From contig OX621260.1 in the NCBI GenBank assembly GCA_951640165.1, positions 18,370,001-18,434,000 of the forward strand: a DNA stretch of 64,000 nt, written 5' to 3'. Positions 13,601-21,390 of the stretch are shown here, piece after piece (within the stretch, counting starts at the first letter, position 1; each line of letters begins with the position of its first letter). The DNA is from Pseudoips prasinana. Its lineage: Eukaryota > Arthropoda > Insecta > Lepidoptera > Nolidae. The notes beneath the pieces were generated by a model. That model saw only the letters and a program-made list of their open reading frames with translations. It ran no database searches and was not told the DNA's origin. Position numbers and translations under genes: made by a program.

Positions 13601-15798
13601 CCATCTAACGGTTGCCTGGAAGACATTACTATTATGCGATGAGACCTCCAACTGTACAGTGTTCTAGATACAAAGTTTATTTTTGTATCACATTTTCAAC
13701 TTGTACAATAAATAAATAAATATCTTGGAACAACTAATACACTGCCATCTCATGCCAAATTAGGCAGAGCTTGTACTTTAGCAACCAGACAACTGATAAA
13801 TATATTTCTATATTTATAAATACATACATATTATAGACTGGCTGAGCCCCGCGGTTTCACCAACATAAACTATATAAATTATCACAGCTCCTCCCTCGTA
13901 GGTCACAGAGTGATAATATGTAGCCTATATGTTGACCCGACCTCTTAGTAATATTCATGCAAAATTTGAAGTATATCCATGCAGTACTTTTTGAGTTTAG
14001 CCCGGACATACATACAGACAAACAGAAAAACAGACAAAAATTCTAAAGACTATATTTTTGGCTTCGATGTCGATTGTAGATTACGCCCCAAGTATCCTTT
14101 TAAAAAAATATTCAATGTACAGTTTTGACTTTTCTACGATTTTATTATATGTATAGATAGATAAATTACCCCTTGACGCAGAATAAATGATCGTGCTCGT
14201 CATGGGAAGATTTGTAGAAGTGGGGATATAACCAACGACCTCTGCTGGCCCATCACTTGTATCTATCATTGTGGTCATAAGTTAAACGTTGAACTAATAT
14301 TCCGAATTTATTACTTTACTACAGTCGCTGATTAAATACCTGGCCGAGGCGCACCGCGGCGCGCACGGGTTCGTGATGGACGACAACGGCAACGCCGTGG
14401 AGCGCGCCACCGTGCGCGTCAAGGGCCGCGACGTGGCCTACCGCACCACCATGCACGGCGAGTTCTGGCGCATCCTGCTGCCTGGCACCTACAGGGTTGA
14501 GGTAATATTCACTTACGAACTCAGCGGATTCAAAAAACATGCGGACAGTGTTTGGGAACTGCTGATAGACAAGACGGCGTGACGTGACGATGACGCGAGT
14601 ATCACGCTTTTTGTTCACCCAAAAGGTACACATATATACACAGTATACACATCGCTTTCTGTTCACCCAAAAAGTACACATAGGTATATAATAATAATAA
14701 TAATATAATAATGTCCTCCTAGCCGAATTTCGACCACGGCGGCCAGTCTCAACAGAGATTAGCCATCTGCGCGGGACATATTATAGTGCTCAAGTGTGTG
14801 CGCAAACACAGGAGCACTTTCTATTCCATCACTCTCATGATCCGATGGGACGCCTATGCGACACGACCGGAAAGAGGTCAGGTACAGGACCGACGGCTTT
14901 ACGTGCTCTCCGAGGCACGGGGGTATAATACCGCCAACTCCCAGACTTCGGGCTGATGCTGAGAATTTTTTCTTTTTAGAGAAAAGTCCCAAAATCACTT
15001 TTTGGCCCGACCCGGGATTTGAACCCAGGACCTCGTTTTCTGCGGGTGAACACGCTACCGCTAGACCAACGAGGCATGTCTACATAGGTATATAGACAGT
15101 ATACATATAGCTCATGAAAAGCGTGACATGAGGATGACGCGAGTTGCATGAATTTTTGTTCAATCAAAAAGTACACATATTATAGACAGTATACACATAG
15201 CTCTTGAGAAGCGTGATGTGACGATGACGCATGTTCTATGACTTTAATTCACCCAAAAAATGCACAAACACGGTAGGTATATATATAGTTCATGGGAAGC
15301 GTGACGTGACGGTGACGCGAGTGTCACGCTTTTAGTTCACCCAGAAAGTACACATATGCACGGTATACATATTGCTAATAGAAAACGTGACGTGACGATG
15401 ACGCGAGTATCACGCTTTTTGTTCACCCAAAAGGTACACATATCGCTTTTTGATCACCCAAAAGGTACACACACCTATATAGACGGTATACATATAGCTC
15501 ATGGAAAGCGTGACATGAGGATGACGCAAGTTCCATGAATTTTGGTTCCATCAAAAAGTACACATATTATACACAGTATACACATAGCTCTTGAGAAGCG
15601 TGATGTGACGATGACGCATATACAGAGTATACATATTGCTCATGGAAAACGTGACGTGACGATGACGCGAGTTTCATTATTTTTCTTCACCCAAAAAGTA
15701 CACATACACGGTATACATAGAGCTTATTGCAAGCGTGATGTGAAGATGACGCAGGTTTCACGCTTTTTGTGCACCTAAAAAGTGTACATATGTACACA

Positions 15799-15881
<83 letters not shown>

Positions 15882-18595
15882 AGCGTTCGGTGAAGATGAC
15901 GGGGGTCTCACGCTTTTTGTTCACCCAAAAAGTGGTCAACGCGCCTAAAGAATTTTTCACTTTCTAAAATAAATTTGTATTACTCTTTCCAGGTTTCAGC
16001 AGAAGGTTACATGCCCCAAGAGGTGGAGTTTATCGTCATAGACAGCCACCCAACGCTTCTAAACGTCACTCTACATACAGCCAAAGTAAGTGTTGTAAAT
16101 ACCTAATATATGTATTTAAACTTTTATATACCTGACTGCCAAAAAATATATTTATAAAGATGTGACTCAGCCTACTATGTCGAAGTTATGTGTTAGGTAT
16201 ACAGGCTGGCCGAGGGGTTGACGTTCCAACGCAAAATTGAGATACTTTATGATGCGGAGTATCCGAATCATCCCCATGTATGTTCTACGATTTTGAGTAG
16301 TTTTTATCTGGTTCAGGTAGCAGAACTGTCTGAGAATTTGTCCGAAAGTTCAAAATTACGGTTTGAGCTCACGACTCATAAATTTTCAAAGTATCAAAAA
16401 AACGCAAAATCGTAGAACATACATGGGGGTGATTCGGATACTCTAACTCGGAGAATCTAAATTTTGCGTTTGAACCTCAACTCCTCGGCCACCCTGTATA
16501 AGCTAAGTCACTTTTTCATAAACATCATTTTTGACATGTATTTAACAGCTTCATAACTTGTGGCATACAAACTCAAAACCATGTTTCTAGAAAACAAAGC
16601 CTAGGTACACCCTCAAAAAAGGTTTTTAACAATGGATTCCTAAATTTGATCTGCCAGTGTTTTTCGTAGCACAGCGGTTTGAAACCCGCCGGAAGCTTAA
16701 TTTTGTGATTTCCCATTTTTGAGATTATATTTACGCTTTGCATTACAAATAATACAATAAAAATAAAAATCGAAAAACATATTTATAGATAACAAAGCCG
16801 ATGGATAACAGCTACATCCTCAGATAAGGGTGTTAGCAATGGAATCCTAAACTTAATCTGCTAGTGTGTATCGTTCGTAGCTCAGCGGTTTTAAAACCCA
16901 CCGGACGATTAAATTTATGATTTTCCATTTTTGAGATTATAATTACGCTTTGCATTACGAATAATACAATAAACCTAAAAAATAATACCTAATTGAAAAA
17001 CATTTTCTTAGAAAACAAAGACTATGGAAAACACCTACATCCTCAGATAAGGGTGTTGGCAATCCTAAATTTGATCTGCCAGTGTATATCATTTGTAGCT
17101 CAACGGTTTGAAACCTGCCGGACGATTAAATTTATGATTTCGCATTTTTGAGATTAGATTTACGCTTTGCATTAGGAATAATACTATAAACCAAAATATA
17201 AAAATGAAAAACATGTTTCTGCAATACAAAGACGATGGATAACACCTACTTCCTCAGAAAAGGGTGTTAGCGATGGAATCCTAAATAAGATCTGCCAGTA
17301 TGTATCGTTCGTAACTCAGCGGTTTTAAAACCCACCGGATGATTAAATTTATGATTTCGCATTTTTGAGATTAGATTTATGCTTTGCCTAGCGAATAATG
17401 CAATAAACCTAAAAAAATATAATTGTGGCTTACAAGTTATGAAGATCGATTAGTATGAAACTGTACAATTTGCCGAAAATCAGATGACTAAATATGCCAA
17501 CAATAATCCGTAGAAACATATAGGCTTATTTATAAATATGTAAGCCTGTACTATGGCATCCAGACTACTGATAAACAATATCAGTTGTCTGGTTGCCATA
17601 GTATAGGCTCTGCTAGTTTGGAACAAATGGCAGTGTCTTAGCTTTCCCAAGATACCTACTATATTGTAGGTAGACCATTGCGACGTTTTATAAAAACGAC
17701 TGATTTTCGGTCTTTAATAATGGCATATCGTTGGGTCATATTCGTTGTGATAGCAAAACCTGATGGTCCTTCCTAAGCATGCTGTACAGAACTATAACTC
17801 CACTCGATTTTAACTTTGTTCATATGTAAATATCACTAACTTAATGTGTAAATTAGTATCTTGTGGTGTGGTTTCATTAGTTTTTGTGGGTTCTTAGGAT
17901 TATATTCTTAAGGCGGCGCGGACAGCGATGAGGGTGACGACGACCTCCACGACGACCACTGCCTCAGTAAACGATGGTGCTATTGTGTTCCCTGAAGACT
18001 GATCATATGAAATCTCTGCCAAAATATTCGCTTATTTTTCAATCATATCATTTTATTAACATAAGTAATTGCCGCACTCAGAAACATGTTAAAGCAATGA
18101 CGGTTGGCGTGATTGGTAAATGCTTGCCTTTCAAGTTCAGATCGTGGGTTCGATTCCCACCCAGGGCAATTATTTGTGTGAATGAACACTTCTGATTGTT
18201 CTGAGTCTAGATGTAATATGTATTTACAAAAGAGAAGTAGTATATATGTGATATATCAGTACCATGGTACAAGCTCTGATTAGTTTGGGATCAGATGGCC
18301 GTGTGTGATTATGTACCAGGATATAATGGTAGATTCTTATCATGATTTGGGTCAACCAACCACTTTATGTTGTGTCATATTCGTCGATTAAACCACCGTA
18401 GCTTAATGGAAAAAAAAAACTAACCAACAGGCAAAGGAAACATAAAAACTTGGGAGGTGTCAAGGGACACCCGGATGGAACGAAGTTATTTCTTATTATT
18501 TATTATGTACAAAAAACCTGTATACACTCAACAAAAATAATCGTCGCGACACCACACTGTTCAATGCGAAATAAAAATGAAAATACCAGGCTTGC

Positions 18596-18643
<48 letters not shown>

Positions 18644-20516
18644 TAGAGAAACATGCGCACGCCGCACAGCTGCAAAAAGTGTCGTGACAACTTTTCGTAA
18701 GAATTTTTTCCGTCTAGCCCCCTTTCAAAACGCGTGATAAGGAACTTCGTTCCAATATTTTGCCCCCATTTAGGAAAAAATCAACGGCTTGATTGGATGT
18801 GACGTAGTAAGGTTTGATTGGCGTGTTTGGCAAATGCTTGCCTTTCACGCCGCAGTTCGTGGGTTAGCATTCCCACCTAGGGCAGATATTTGTATGCATG
18901 AACATGTCTGTTTGTCCTGAGTTTGGGTGTAATTATCTACATAAGTATGTTTTTACAATAGAAAAGTAGTATAAGAATGTAATATATCAGTTATCTGGTT
19001 TTTATAGTACAAGCTCTGCTTATTTTGGGATCAGATGGCCGTAAGTAAATAATGTCCTAGGATATTATTATTACATTATTATGCTGTACAATAAAGAATA
19101 TTCTATTCTATGTTTCTGAGTGCGACATATAGGGGTATAGTTACAGTAAATACGAATACCCATAATCAAATCTAGTTTTATTTTATAGTGAGTGATGTAA
19201 AGTTTGTGTATTATACCGTTAACATGCCTGCTTAGTAACTCTTTGACTTAGTACTATTGTGTGTATATTTTGTGTAATGAAAAGTGTATAAAGTAATATA
19301 CTATTCCTGCTAACTCTGTAGATTATTTGAAGATGTGTAAATAGTTACCCCTGTCCTCTACTTCGTGTGGTGTCTGCTCCGCGGTTAAGGTGAGTAACTT
19401 ATATGTGTTGGAATGTGCTGGGTGAATTTTAAAGGTGATTGAATTGACAGTAAACATTTAAAGGCGCGTCGCGTTTAAGTACATCGCGTTCCATGAGATA
19501 GAAAAAATATATGACGTAGAGAAAAATTATATAGCTAATTCGTTTCGCTGTTTCGCTGACTACGCAGTTGTCGTTTTTTTTTCGTTATTTGGTCTACAAA
19601 ACTGGATACAGACATGTAACATATAAAAAAGGATAAAATGAACAGTTTTTACAGATAAAGCAGCATACTTACCCTACTAGATGCAGACAAAGCATGCATA
19701 AAATAAATTAACATACTTTAATAATAAAATTAAAACGAATTTCTGAATTAAAACTACTTACAATCCTACAATATTTCTATCTTTGTTACAACCATGATCT
19801 AACTAATCTCAAAAATGGGAAATCATTTTAATCGGCCGGCGGGTTTTGAACCACACCGGCAGATCAAACCCAGGATCAGAATTAAATTTAGGATTCTCTT
19901 GGTAACACCGTTCCGAAGTATCGTTCATAGCTTAACGCAGAGCGTCTACCCCGGATTGGTGGTGGTGGTCCGAAATCAGCTTAAATTTATGTTTTCCCAT
20001 TTTAAAGATTACATTTTCGCTTTGCATTGCGAATAATGCTATAAAAATTATAACATGATCTATTTACAAAACGCTTAAAAAAAACTTGTGTGTACTTATG
20101 TACACGCGTTAGAAGTTATACTTCTTAATATACAACTTGAACATAGTTATCAATTTTCATACCACCTAGAACTAACTTCATGCTGTTATTTTTACGATGC
20201 GCGCGCATCGTAAAAATTCACTGTCATACCACCTAGAACTAACTTCATGCTGTTAAGTTTTATGGTGTCGGTGTGCGCGCGCATCGTAAAAATTCACTCT
20301 CATCATTTTTTTCCATCGCGCCAAAAGAAGTATAACTTCAAAAATTATAGCATTTAAAAGGTATTTGTATCTGTGTTGTGTTTGCAGCGCATAGACGGCG
20401 GGCCGTACTACCGGCCGGTGGCGCCCCCCCGCCCGCACCAGCCCCCGCCGGCGCCCGGCATCTTCGCCTCGCTCACCAACTCCTTCAACAACATCGTCTC
20501 CAACTTCTTCGGATAA
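1475..20516 (+). CDS. Metallocarboxypeptidase (M14, N/E subfamily; CPD/CPE/CPM-like), 3' part of a split gene
   Basis: Zinc carboxypeptidase that removes C-terminal basic residues from secreted peptides (family knowledge). Firm exons are 1475-1662, 5542-5718, 6432-6550, 14325-14501, 15993-16085 and 20388-20516, all with AG/GT borders and agreeing phases. Visible motifs are YDLNRNFPD, the third zinc ligand in SLHGG, the YNYLW loop and the catalytic Glu in the block [11 protein letters not shown], so this catalytic domain looks active. Exons 14325-14501 and 15993-16085 encode the transthyretin-like beta domain that follows the catalytic domain in this subfamily. The last exon gives a Pro-rich stretch and an amphipathic C-terminus ending in NFFG. 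The first exon seen starts in the third base of a codon, so the part with the HxxE zinc motif lies before the window. I cannot tell whether this is a single-domain enzyme or the last domain of a CPD (silver) protein. Introns carry many repeats and an antisense superoxide dismutase gene. Confidence 0.88.
1663..1966 (+). repeat. Tandem copies of the exon end and donor in the intron
   Basis: The exon string ttcgtgctgtccgg (from 1590) recurs in the intron near 1687, 1719, 1759, 1799, 1893 and 1953, each after a 'taactatctcttaaact'-like spacer. Around 1817-1868 a fuller, diverged copy of the exon end recurs, again followed by the same donor (gtgcca/gtaact). Confidence 0.85.
2085..2290 (-). repeat. 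Interspersed repeat, family E
   Basis: Matches 34990-35190 (shared: atagtcrgaaca, aattacraattaactrta, tcgtgactt). Ends unclear. Confidence 0.55.
2395..2610 (+). repeat. Interspersed repeat, family E-like
   Basis: Shares 'ttgacaataactt', 'agctagctaaatatc' and 'aacatgttctgac' with 3015-3185 and, in reverse, with 31905-32115. The end (gaataaaaacctgtttt) looks like a poly(A)-signal tail. Confidence 0.6.
2847..2918 (+). mobile_element. SINE family A head, truncated
   Basis: tRNA-like head only: gcctgttggcgtgattgg to gggttcgattcccac. Confidence 0.75.
3015..3185 (+). repeat. Interspersed repeat, family E-like
   Basis: Second copy of the 2395-2610 repeat, about 600 bp away. Confidence 0.6.
3198..3848 (+). 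mobile_element. SINE family A split by two insertions
   Basis: SINE body pieces at 3198-3239, 3388-3412 and about 3692-3848 line up with intact copies. The first insert (about 3240-3387, oligo-T/oligo-A rich) is flanked by the repeated agtct; the second is a Helitron-like piece ending ccgctagt. Confidence 0.7.
3420..3690 (+). mobile_element. Helitron-like non-autonomous element
   Basis: 3' end 'gaagcacgtaccgggccgctagt' shortened: a GC-rich terminal segment just before CTAG/T, as in Helitrons. Inserted in the SINE. Confidence 0.55.
3858..4268 (-). mobile_element. 5S rRNA-related SINE, interrupted by a MITE
   Basis: In minus orientation the head piece (gggtgaccgcc and gtgatcgg-like boxes) lies near 4205-4265 and the tail (gtcagaggcctaatggg) near 3858-3930; the MITE 3938-4175 sits between. 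Same family as 35795-36000 and 63001-63255. Confidence 0.55.
3938..4175. mobile_element. MITE with long inverted repeats (family M1)
   Basis: Starts ggggctctaccggctaag and ends with its inverse (gtagtgcccc). Terminal inverted repeats of about 75 bp include 'cgaacatcgatttcttaaat' and 'ggcgttcaaataaataaagg'. Confidence 0.85.
4350..4799 (+). mobile_element. Helitron (Lep1-like) with internal tandem copies
   Basis: 3' end is the Lep1-type aaccgcgggacacagctag/t. The 5' part (cttactaatattaaaaatg to the 'actttattataacgtt' block) occurs about three times at spacings of 109 and 108 bp (4350, 4459, 4567). Confidence 0.75.
4800..5345. other. Intron sequence, nothing recognised
   Basis: AT-rich; no open frame, no clear repeat. 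Confidence 0.5.
5542..5718 (+). CDS. Carboxypeptidase exon: PDDDVFRHL block
   Basis: Acceptor after ctgaacgcag; donor acag/gtttgt. Encodes [19 protein letters not shown], the YSNNH/MS stretch and [16 protein letters not shown], typical of the middle of the M14 N/E catalytic domain. Begins with two codon bases and ends with one, matching both neighbours. Confidence 0.88.
5720..6060. other. Intron sequence with a SINE remnant
   Basis: Only a box B-like 'gaggtcgtgggtttaatccc' near 5935 is recognisable, from a SINE family A remnant. Confidence 0.4.
6065..6275 (+). mobile_element. LINE 3'-end fragment
   Basis: Contains aaaagtcgaccagaagat, the 'gcgtggcgattatagca' stretch and 'ttgtccagcagtggac', a LINE 3' end common in Lepidoptera. 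Another scrap lies at 5370-5400. Confidence 0.55.
6432..6550 (+). CDS. Carboxypeptidase exon with the catalytic glutamate
   Basis: Acceptor ttacag; donor gtatgt. Encodes [10 protein letters not shown], then [11 protein letters not shown] (catalytic Glu and the paired Cys conserved in N/E carboxypeptidases), then [12 protein letters not shown]. Ends in phase 0. Confidence 0.9.
6649..7114. mobile_element. MITE family M2, split by a poly(A)-tailed insertion
   Basis: Outer ends tacagacgccagc and gctggtgtctgta are inverse to each other. Between 6668 and 6974 lies a GC-rich insert with an oligo-T run at its left end (minus-strand poly(A)); cagacgccagcg occurs on both sides of it, as a target duplication would. 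Confidence 0.65.
7303..7575 (+). mobile_element. tRNA-derived SINE, family A, nearly full length
   Basis: From ggcctgttgacgtggttgg through gtcgcgggtttgattccc to 'ggccgtgtgtgaataattgc' and ATT repeats. Confidence 0.8.
7641..7815 (+). mobile_element. tRNA-derived SINE, family D
   Basis: Head 'gactgcacgtgtggtgcag', 'ctaagacagtcgcctcg', body 'gagtctggatgtaatttg'. Same family as 63259-63470. Confidence 0.7.
7901..8270 (+). mobile_element. tRNA-derived SINE, family C, full length
   Basis: tRNA-like head: tgcctcgttggtctagtgg, cctgggttcaaatctcgg, ggcaaaaaagtgattttggg; body 'cgtaaagccgtcggtcctg', 'atcatgagagtgatggaat'; ends gtcgggaggacg with a TCATCA tail. Other copies: 11645-12172, 14703-15078, 36464-36545. 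Confidence 0.85.
8425..8741. mobile_element. MITE with long inverted repeats (family M3)
   Basis: Starts acaggatggcggaggagttg and ends ctcctcggccagcctat; inverted arms share gacgttcaaacgcaaaattt. Second copy at 16201-16498. Confidence 0.85.
8745..9780. other. Intron sequence, nothing recognised
   Basis: AT-rich with short open frames lacking any known motif. Confidence 0.5.
9793..10101. mobile_element. Non-autonomous hAT element with 8-bp target duplication
   Basis: Starts cagtgttttccaacct and ends aggttgaaaaacactg (inverse). Flanked on both sides by the perfect 8-bp repeat atgtagac (9785-9792 and 10102-10109), the hAT hallmark. Confidence 0.9.
10125..10325 (+). mobile_element. RTE-like LINE tail fragment
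   Basis: Shares 'gaacattctctgaccaaatc', ggagacgttctcaagaaa and cctacccctctgggaaacag with 63780-63970. The decoded sense strand carries the DQIGDVLKK and KDRVKWE stretches. Confidence 0.7.
10356..10961 (-). CDS. Secreted, probably GPI-anchored Cu/Zn superoxide dismutase, intronless
   Basis: Converts superoxide to oxygen and hydrogen peroxide. The uninterrupted 201-aa frame has an N-terminal signal peptide (residues 1-19) and a Cu/Zn-SOD domain. Copper ligands are His63 and His65 (GFHVHE) and His138 (VLHEQEDD); His79 is the bridging ligand; zinc ligands are His87, His96 and Asp99 (HVGDLGN). Cys73 and Cys164 form the expected disulphide pair, and Arg161 is the channel arginine in [12 protein letters not shown] small-residue stretch (NAAGS) followed by about 18 hydrophobic residues up to the stop looks like a GPI-attachment signal, so the product is likely outside the cell on the plasma membrane. 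The gene lies antisense inside a carboxypeptidase intron. With no introns it may have begun as a retrocopy, but no poly(A) tract or flanking repeat is obvious. The start Met is chosen because it begins the signal peptide. Confidence 0.93.
   Translation of the reverse strand: MFLRWFCVIPILAVAKVSGQTRVAVAHLQTVNITGSIEFTETTEGLRATGTITGLPAGRYGFHVHELGDTSTCDATGAHFNPEGINHGGPDHDVRHVGDLGNVVFVGTTGAIAQVNFVDRLIALEGRNSILGRALVLHEQEDDLGLGGHENSLTTGNAGARVACGVIGIKSPADPWNAAGSISLSSLLFVLLAALFISLSL
11097..11245 (+). mobile_element. Helitron (Lep1-like) 5' part
   Basis: Starts 'tccatactaatattataatt', then 'tgtgtgtttgtttgtctcaa'; cut off by the next SINE. Confidence 0.6.
11262..11482 (+). mobile_element. tRNA-derived SINE, family A
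   Basis: Box B gtgggttcgattcccacc, body and ATT-rich tail; head lost. Confidence 0.78.
11645..12172 (-). mobile_element. SINE family C, split by a short insert
   Basis: Minus-strand copy: tail piece 11645-11815 and head piece about 11975-12172, separated by unrelated AT-rich sequence. Confidence 0.7.
12175..13165. other. Intron sequence, nothing recognised
   Basis: AT-rich, no coding signal or clear repeat. Confidence 0.5.
13170..13548. mobile_element. MITE family M2 carrying a nested M1 MITE
   Basis: Left end cagacgccagcacatccagc, right end tggtgtctgta; the M1 element 13289-13530 interrupts it close to the right end. Confidence 0.8.
13289..13530. mobile_element. MITE family M1, intact
   Basis: ggggctctaccggctaagtc to gacttagccggtagagcccc, inverted arms of about 75 bp; close relative of 3938-4175. 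Confidence 0.88.
13725..13830 (-). mobile_element. SINE family A tail fragment
   Basis: Minus-strand 'ttaggcagagcttgtacttt' and 'ccagacaactgata'. Confidence 0.6.
13841..14158 (-). mobile_element. Non-autonomous Helitron, reverse copy
   Basis: Reverse of the 24319 and 26134 elements: 'ctatacatataataaaatcg' at the right (5') end, ccgcggggctcagcca at the left; shares 'gcatggatatacttcaaatt'. Confidence 0.7.
14325..14501 (+). CDS. Carboxypeptidase exon: start of the transthyretin-like domain
   Basis: Acceptor ctacag; donor gtaata; exactly 59 codons. Encodes [17 protein letters not shown], a core beta-strand block ([11 protein letters not shown]) and [15 protein letters not shown], the usual end of the catalytic fold and start of the beta-sandwich. 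Strongly GC-rich compared with its AT-rich introns. Confidence 0.88.
14703..15078 (-). mobile_element. SINE family C inside the minisatellite
   Basis: Full-length minus copy: head gcctcgttggtctagcggta at the right end, box B 'gggttcaaatcccgggtcg', ATT-rich tail at left. Confidence 0.85.
15797..15878. repeat. (TA)n microsatellite
   Basis: About 40 uninterrupted TA units within the minisatellite. Confidence 0.95.
15993..16085 (+). CDS. Carboxypeptidase exon: end of the transthyretin-like domain
   Basis: Acceptor ctctttccag; strong donor gtaagt; 31 codons, phase 0 at both ends. Encodes [13 protein letters not shown] and the final strand ([12 protein letters not shown]), as expected after the GTYRVE block of the previous exon. 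Confidence 0.87.
16201..16498. mobile_element. MITE family M3
   Basis: Starts acaggctggccgaggggttg, ends ctcctcggccaccctgt, flanked by TA on both sides; inverted arms shared with 8425-8741. Confidence 0.85.
16577..17410 (+). repeat. Tandem array of about four 210-bp units
   Basis: Units start near 16577, 16772, 16994 and 17206. Each contains gataagggtgttagcaatgg, 'tctgccagtgtgtatcg', 'ggttttaaaacccaccgga' and 'catttttgagatta'. Related sequence occurs at 19805-20050 and 38270-38575. Confidence 0.85.
17545..17655. repeat. Inverted pair of SINE family A tails
   Basis: gcctgtactatggcatccag and its near-inverse ggttgccatagtataggc face each other. Confidence 0.65.
17660..17900. other. Intron sequence, nothing recognised
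   Basis: No coding or repeat signal. Confidence 0.4.
17913..17966 (+). CDS. Possible cassette exon of the carboxypeptidase gene
   Basis: A GC-rich 54-base island between ttaag and gtaaac, a multiple of three, so it could be skipped without changing frame. In the incoming phase it would encode a Thr-rich stretch; the frame one base earlier would be strongly acidic ([11 protein letters not shown]). It stands out from the AT-rich intron, but the acceptor is poor and the frame preference is ambiguous. Confidence 0.35.
18098..18335 (+). mobile_element. tRNA-derived SINE, family A
   Basis: Head ggttggcgtgattggtaaat, box B, body and tail; no ATT run. Confidence 0.78.
18600..18639. repeat. (GA)n microsatellite
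   Basis: About 19 GA units. Confidence 0.95.
18811..19085 (+). mobile_element. tRNA-derived SINE, family A
   Basis: Head gattggcgtgtttggcaaat to the ATT-rich end. Confidence 0.78.
19345..19389 (+). CDS. Possible 45-base cassette exon of the carboxypeptidase gene
   Basis: Fifteen open codons in the incoming phase, ended by a strong gtgagt donor; the acceptor (aaatag) has little pyrimidine tract. It would insert a Ser/Cys-rich segment before the last exon. Weak evidence. Confidence 0.2.
19805..20050. repeat. Dispersed relative of the 210-bp repeat
   Basis: Contains an inverted part (aaaatgggaaatcattttaa) and a direct part (tttgcattgcgaataatgct) of the 16577-17410 unit. Confidence 0.6.
20084..20345. 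mobile_element. MITE family M6, intact
   Basis: Perfect 13-bp inverted ends gaagttatacttc and gaagtataacttc. Conserved leader 'acttgtgtgtacttatgtac'; the inside has the palindrome gatgcgcgcgcatc twice. Other copies: 42539-42630 plus 48651-48816 (split) and 50666-50940. Confidence 0.85.
20388..20516 (+). CDS. Carboxypeptidase last exon and stop
   Basis: Acceptor tttgcag. Encodes [10 protein letters not shown], a Pro/His-rich linker and [19 protein letters not shown], then TAA. The last 18 residues could form an amphipathic helix, recalling the membrane-binding tails of some family members (inference). A polyadenylation signal (aaataaa) follows about 55 bases later. Confidence 0.85.
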   Translation, partial: RIDGGPYYRPVAPPRPHQPPPAPGIFASLTNSFNNIVSNFFG

Positions 20517-20520
20517 CTTG

Positions 20521-20960
20521 CAACTTGAGTTGCCAATTCAACAAAGCGCGATATCTTTGAATCTTATTGATTTTAAATAAACTCTTGGAACTTGAGTTGC
20601 CAACGCAACATTTTAAAGGCAGTTGGATATTAAACTGTGTTGTGTGTCAATAAGTCTTAATTTGGAATGGTCAGTGGACTCAGGATATGGGAATAGTTTT
20701 ACGCTACCGGACAGACATTGGGGTCTTAGTAACTATTTAACTCAATAAGATTCAAAGCGTGATATCTTTGAATCTTACTGAGTAAAAATAAACTCTTGGA
20801 ACTTGAGTTGCCAACTCAACATTTTAATGGCAGTTGGATATTAAACTGTGTTGTGTGTCAATAAGGCTTAATTTGAAATGGTCAATGTACTCAAGATATT
20901 GGACAGTTTTACGATATCGACAGAGATTGGGGTCCCAGTAGTTTACCTTAATAAGATTAA
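20521..20960 (+). repeat. Tandem duplication of the carboxypeptidase 3' UTR with two poly(A) signals
   Basis: Two copies of a unit of about 211 bp, seen for example at gatatctttgaatctta (20550 and 20761) and cttggaacttgagttgcca. Each copy carries an AATAAA (near 20574 and 20786), so two alternative 3' ends are possible. Confidence 0.8.
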
Positions 20961-21135
20961 CTGCGGAGGTATTTCCGATCCGGTATGACAAGGCAACCTT
21001 CAAAAAGCGAGCCTATTCTTTTCTTAAAGGCCAGCAACGCACCCGCGACTCCTTGGTGTGTCCATGGGTGGCGGTGATCACTTACCATCAGGTAACCCAC
21101 TTGCTCGTTTGCCAGCCTATTATATAAAAAAAAGA
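20960..21135 (+). repeat. Lepidopteran retroelement 3'-end repeat
   Basis: Contains 'aaaggccagcaacgcaccc', gtgtccatgggtggcggtga and 'tcacttaccatcaggt', ending in an A run. A similar piece is at 49815-50010. Confidence 0.6.
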
Positions 21136-21239
21136 TATTTTCGTTGGACTGGCTAGTCTCAGAAGTTGAAAAACATAAATTAAATGGTCCGATATCTTGA
21201 TATTGTTGTTTTTGTCCTGTAATGTAATTCTATAATATG

Positions 21240-21390
21240 TAGATAACTATTTGGGTGACCCATAAATAGTTATTCTGAATGTAGATGTACTTTGTGCCCG
21301 CAAACTATATGTTTGTTGTAAAATACCCCGCCACACAGGGACTTATCCCTCTAGGAACGGTGTAGTCTTTTTACAAAAAAATATGAATTA
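21240..21390 (+). mobile_element. SINE family D, 3' part
   Basis: 'tgacccataaatagttattc', 'aaaataccccgccacacagg' match 63340-63440. Confidence 0.6.

Larger units (their letters stand above)
14575..15945 (+). repeat. Minisatellite rich in TGACG motifs
   Basis: About ten diverged units of 85-125 bp in the intron between 14501 and 15993. Each has aagcgtgacgtgacgatgac, gcgagtgtcacgcttttt, 'gttcacccaaaaagtacaca' and a 'cacagtatacacatag' link. Interrupted by a SINE (14703-15078). Confidence 0.85.

Noticed and set aside
14319..14681. Minus-strand 120-codon frame
   Set aside because: Antisense of a GC-rich carboxypeptidase exon plus minisatellite sequence; no motif.
15687..15967. Tyr/Ile repeat frames
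   Set aside because: Pure product of the (TA)n microsatellite.
20253..20560. Frames around the GC-rich block before 20516
   Set aside because: Other frames of the carboxypeptidase terminal exon; only one joins the upstream exons in phase.
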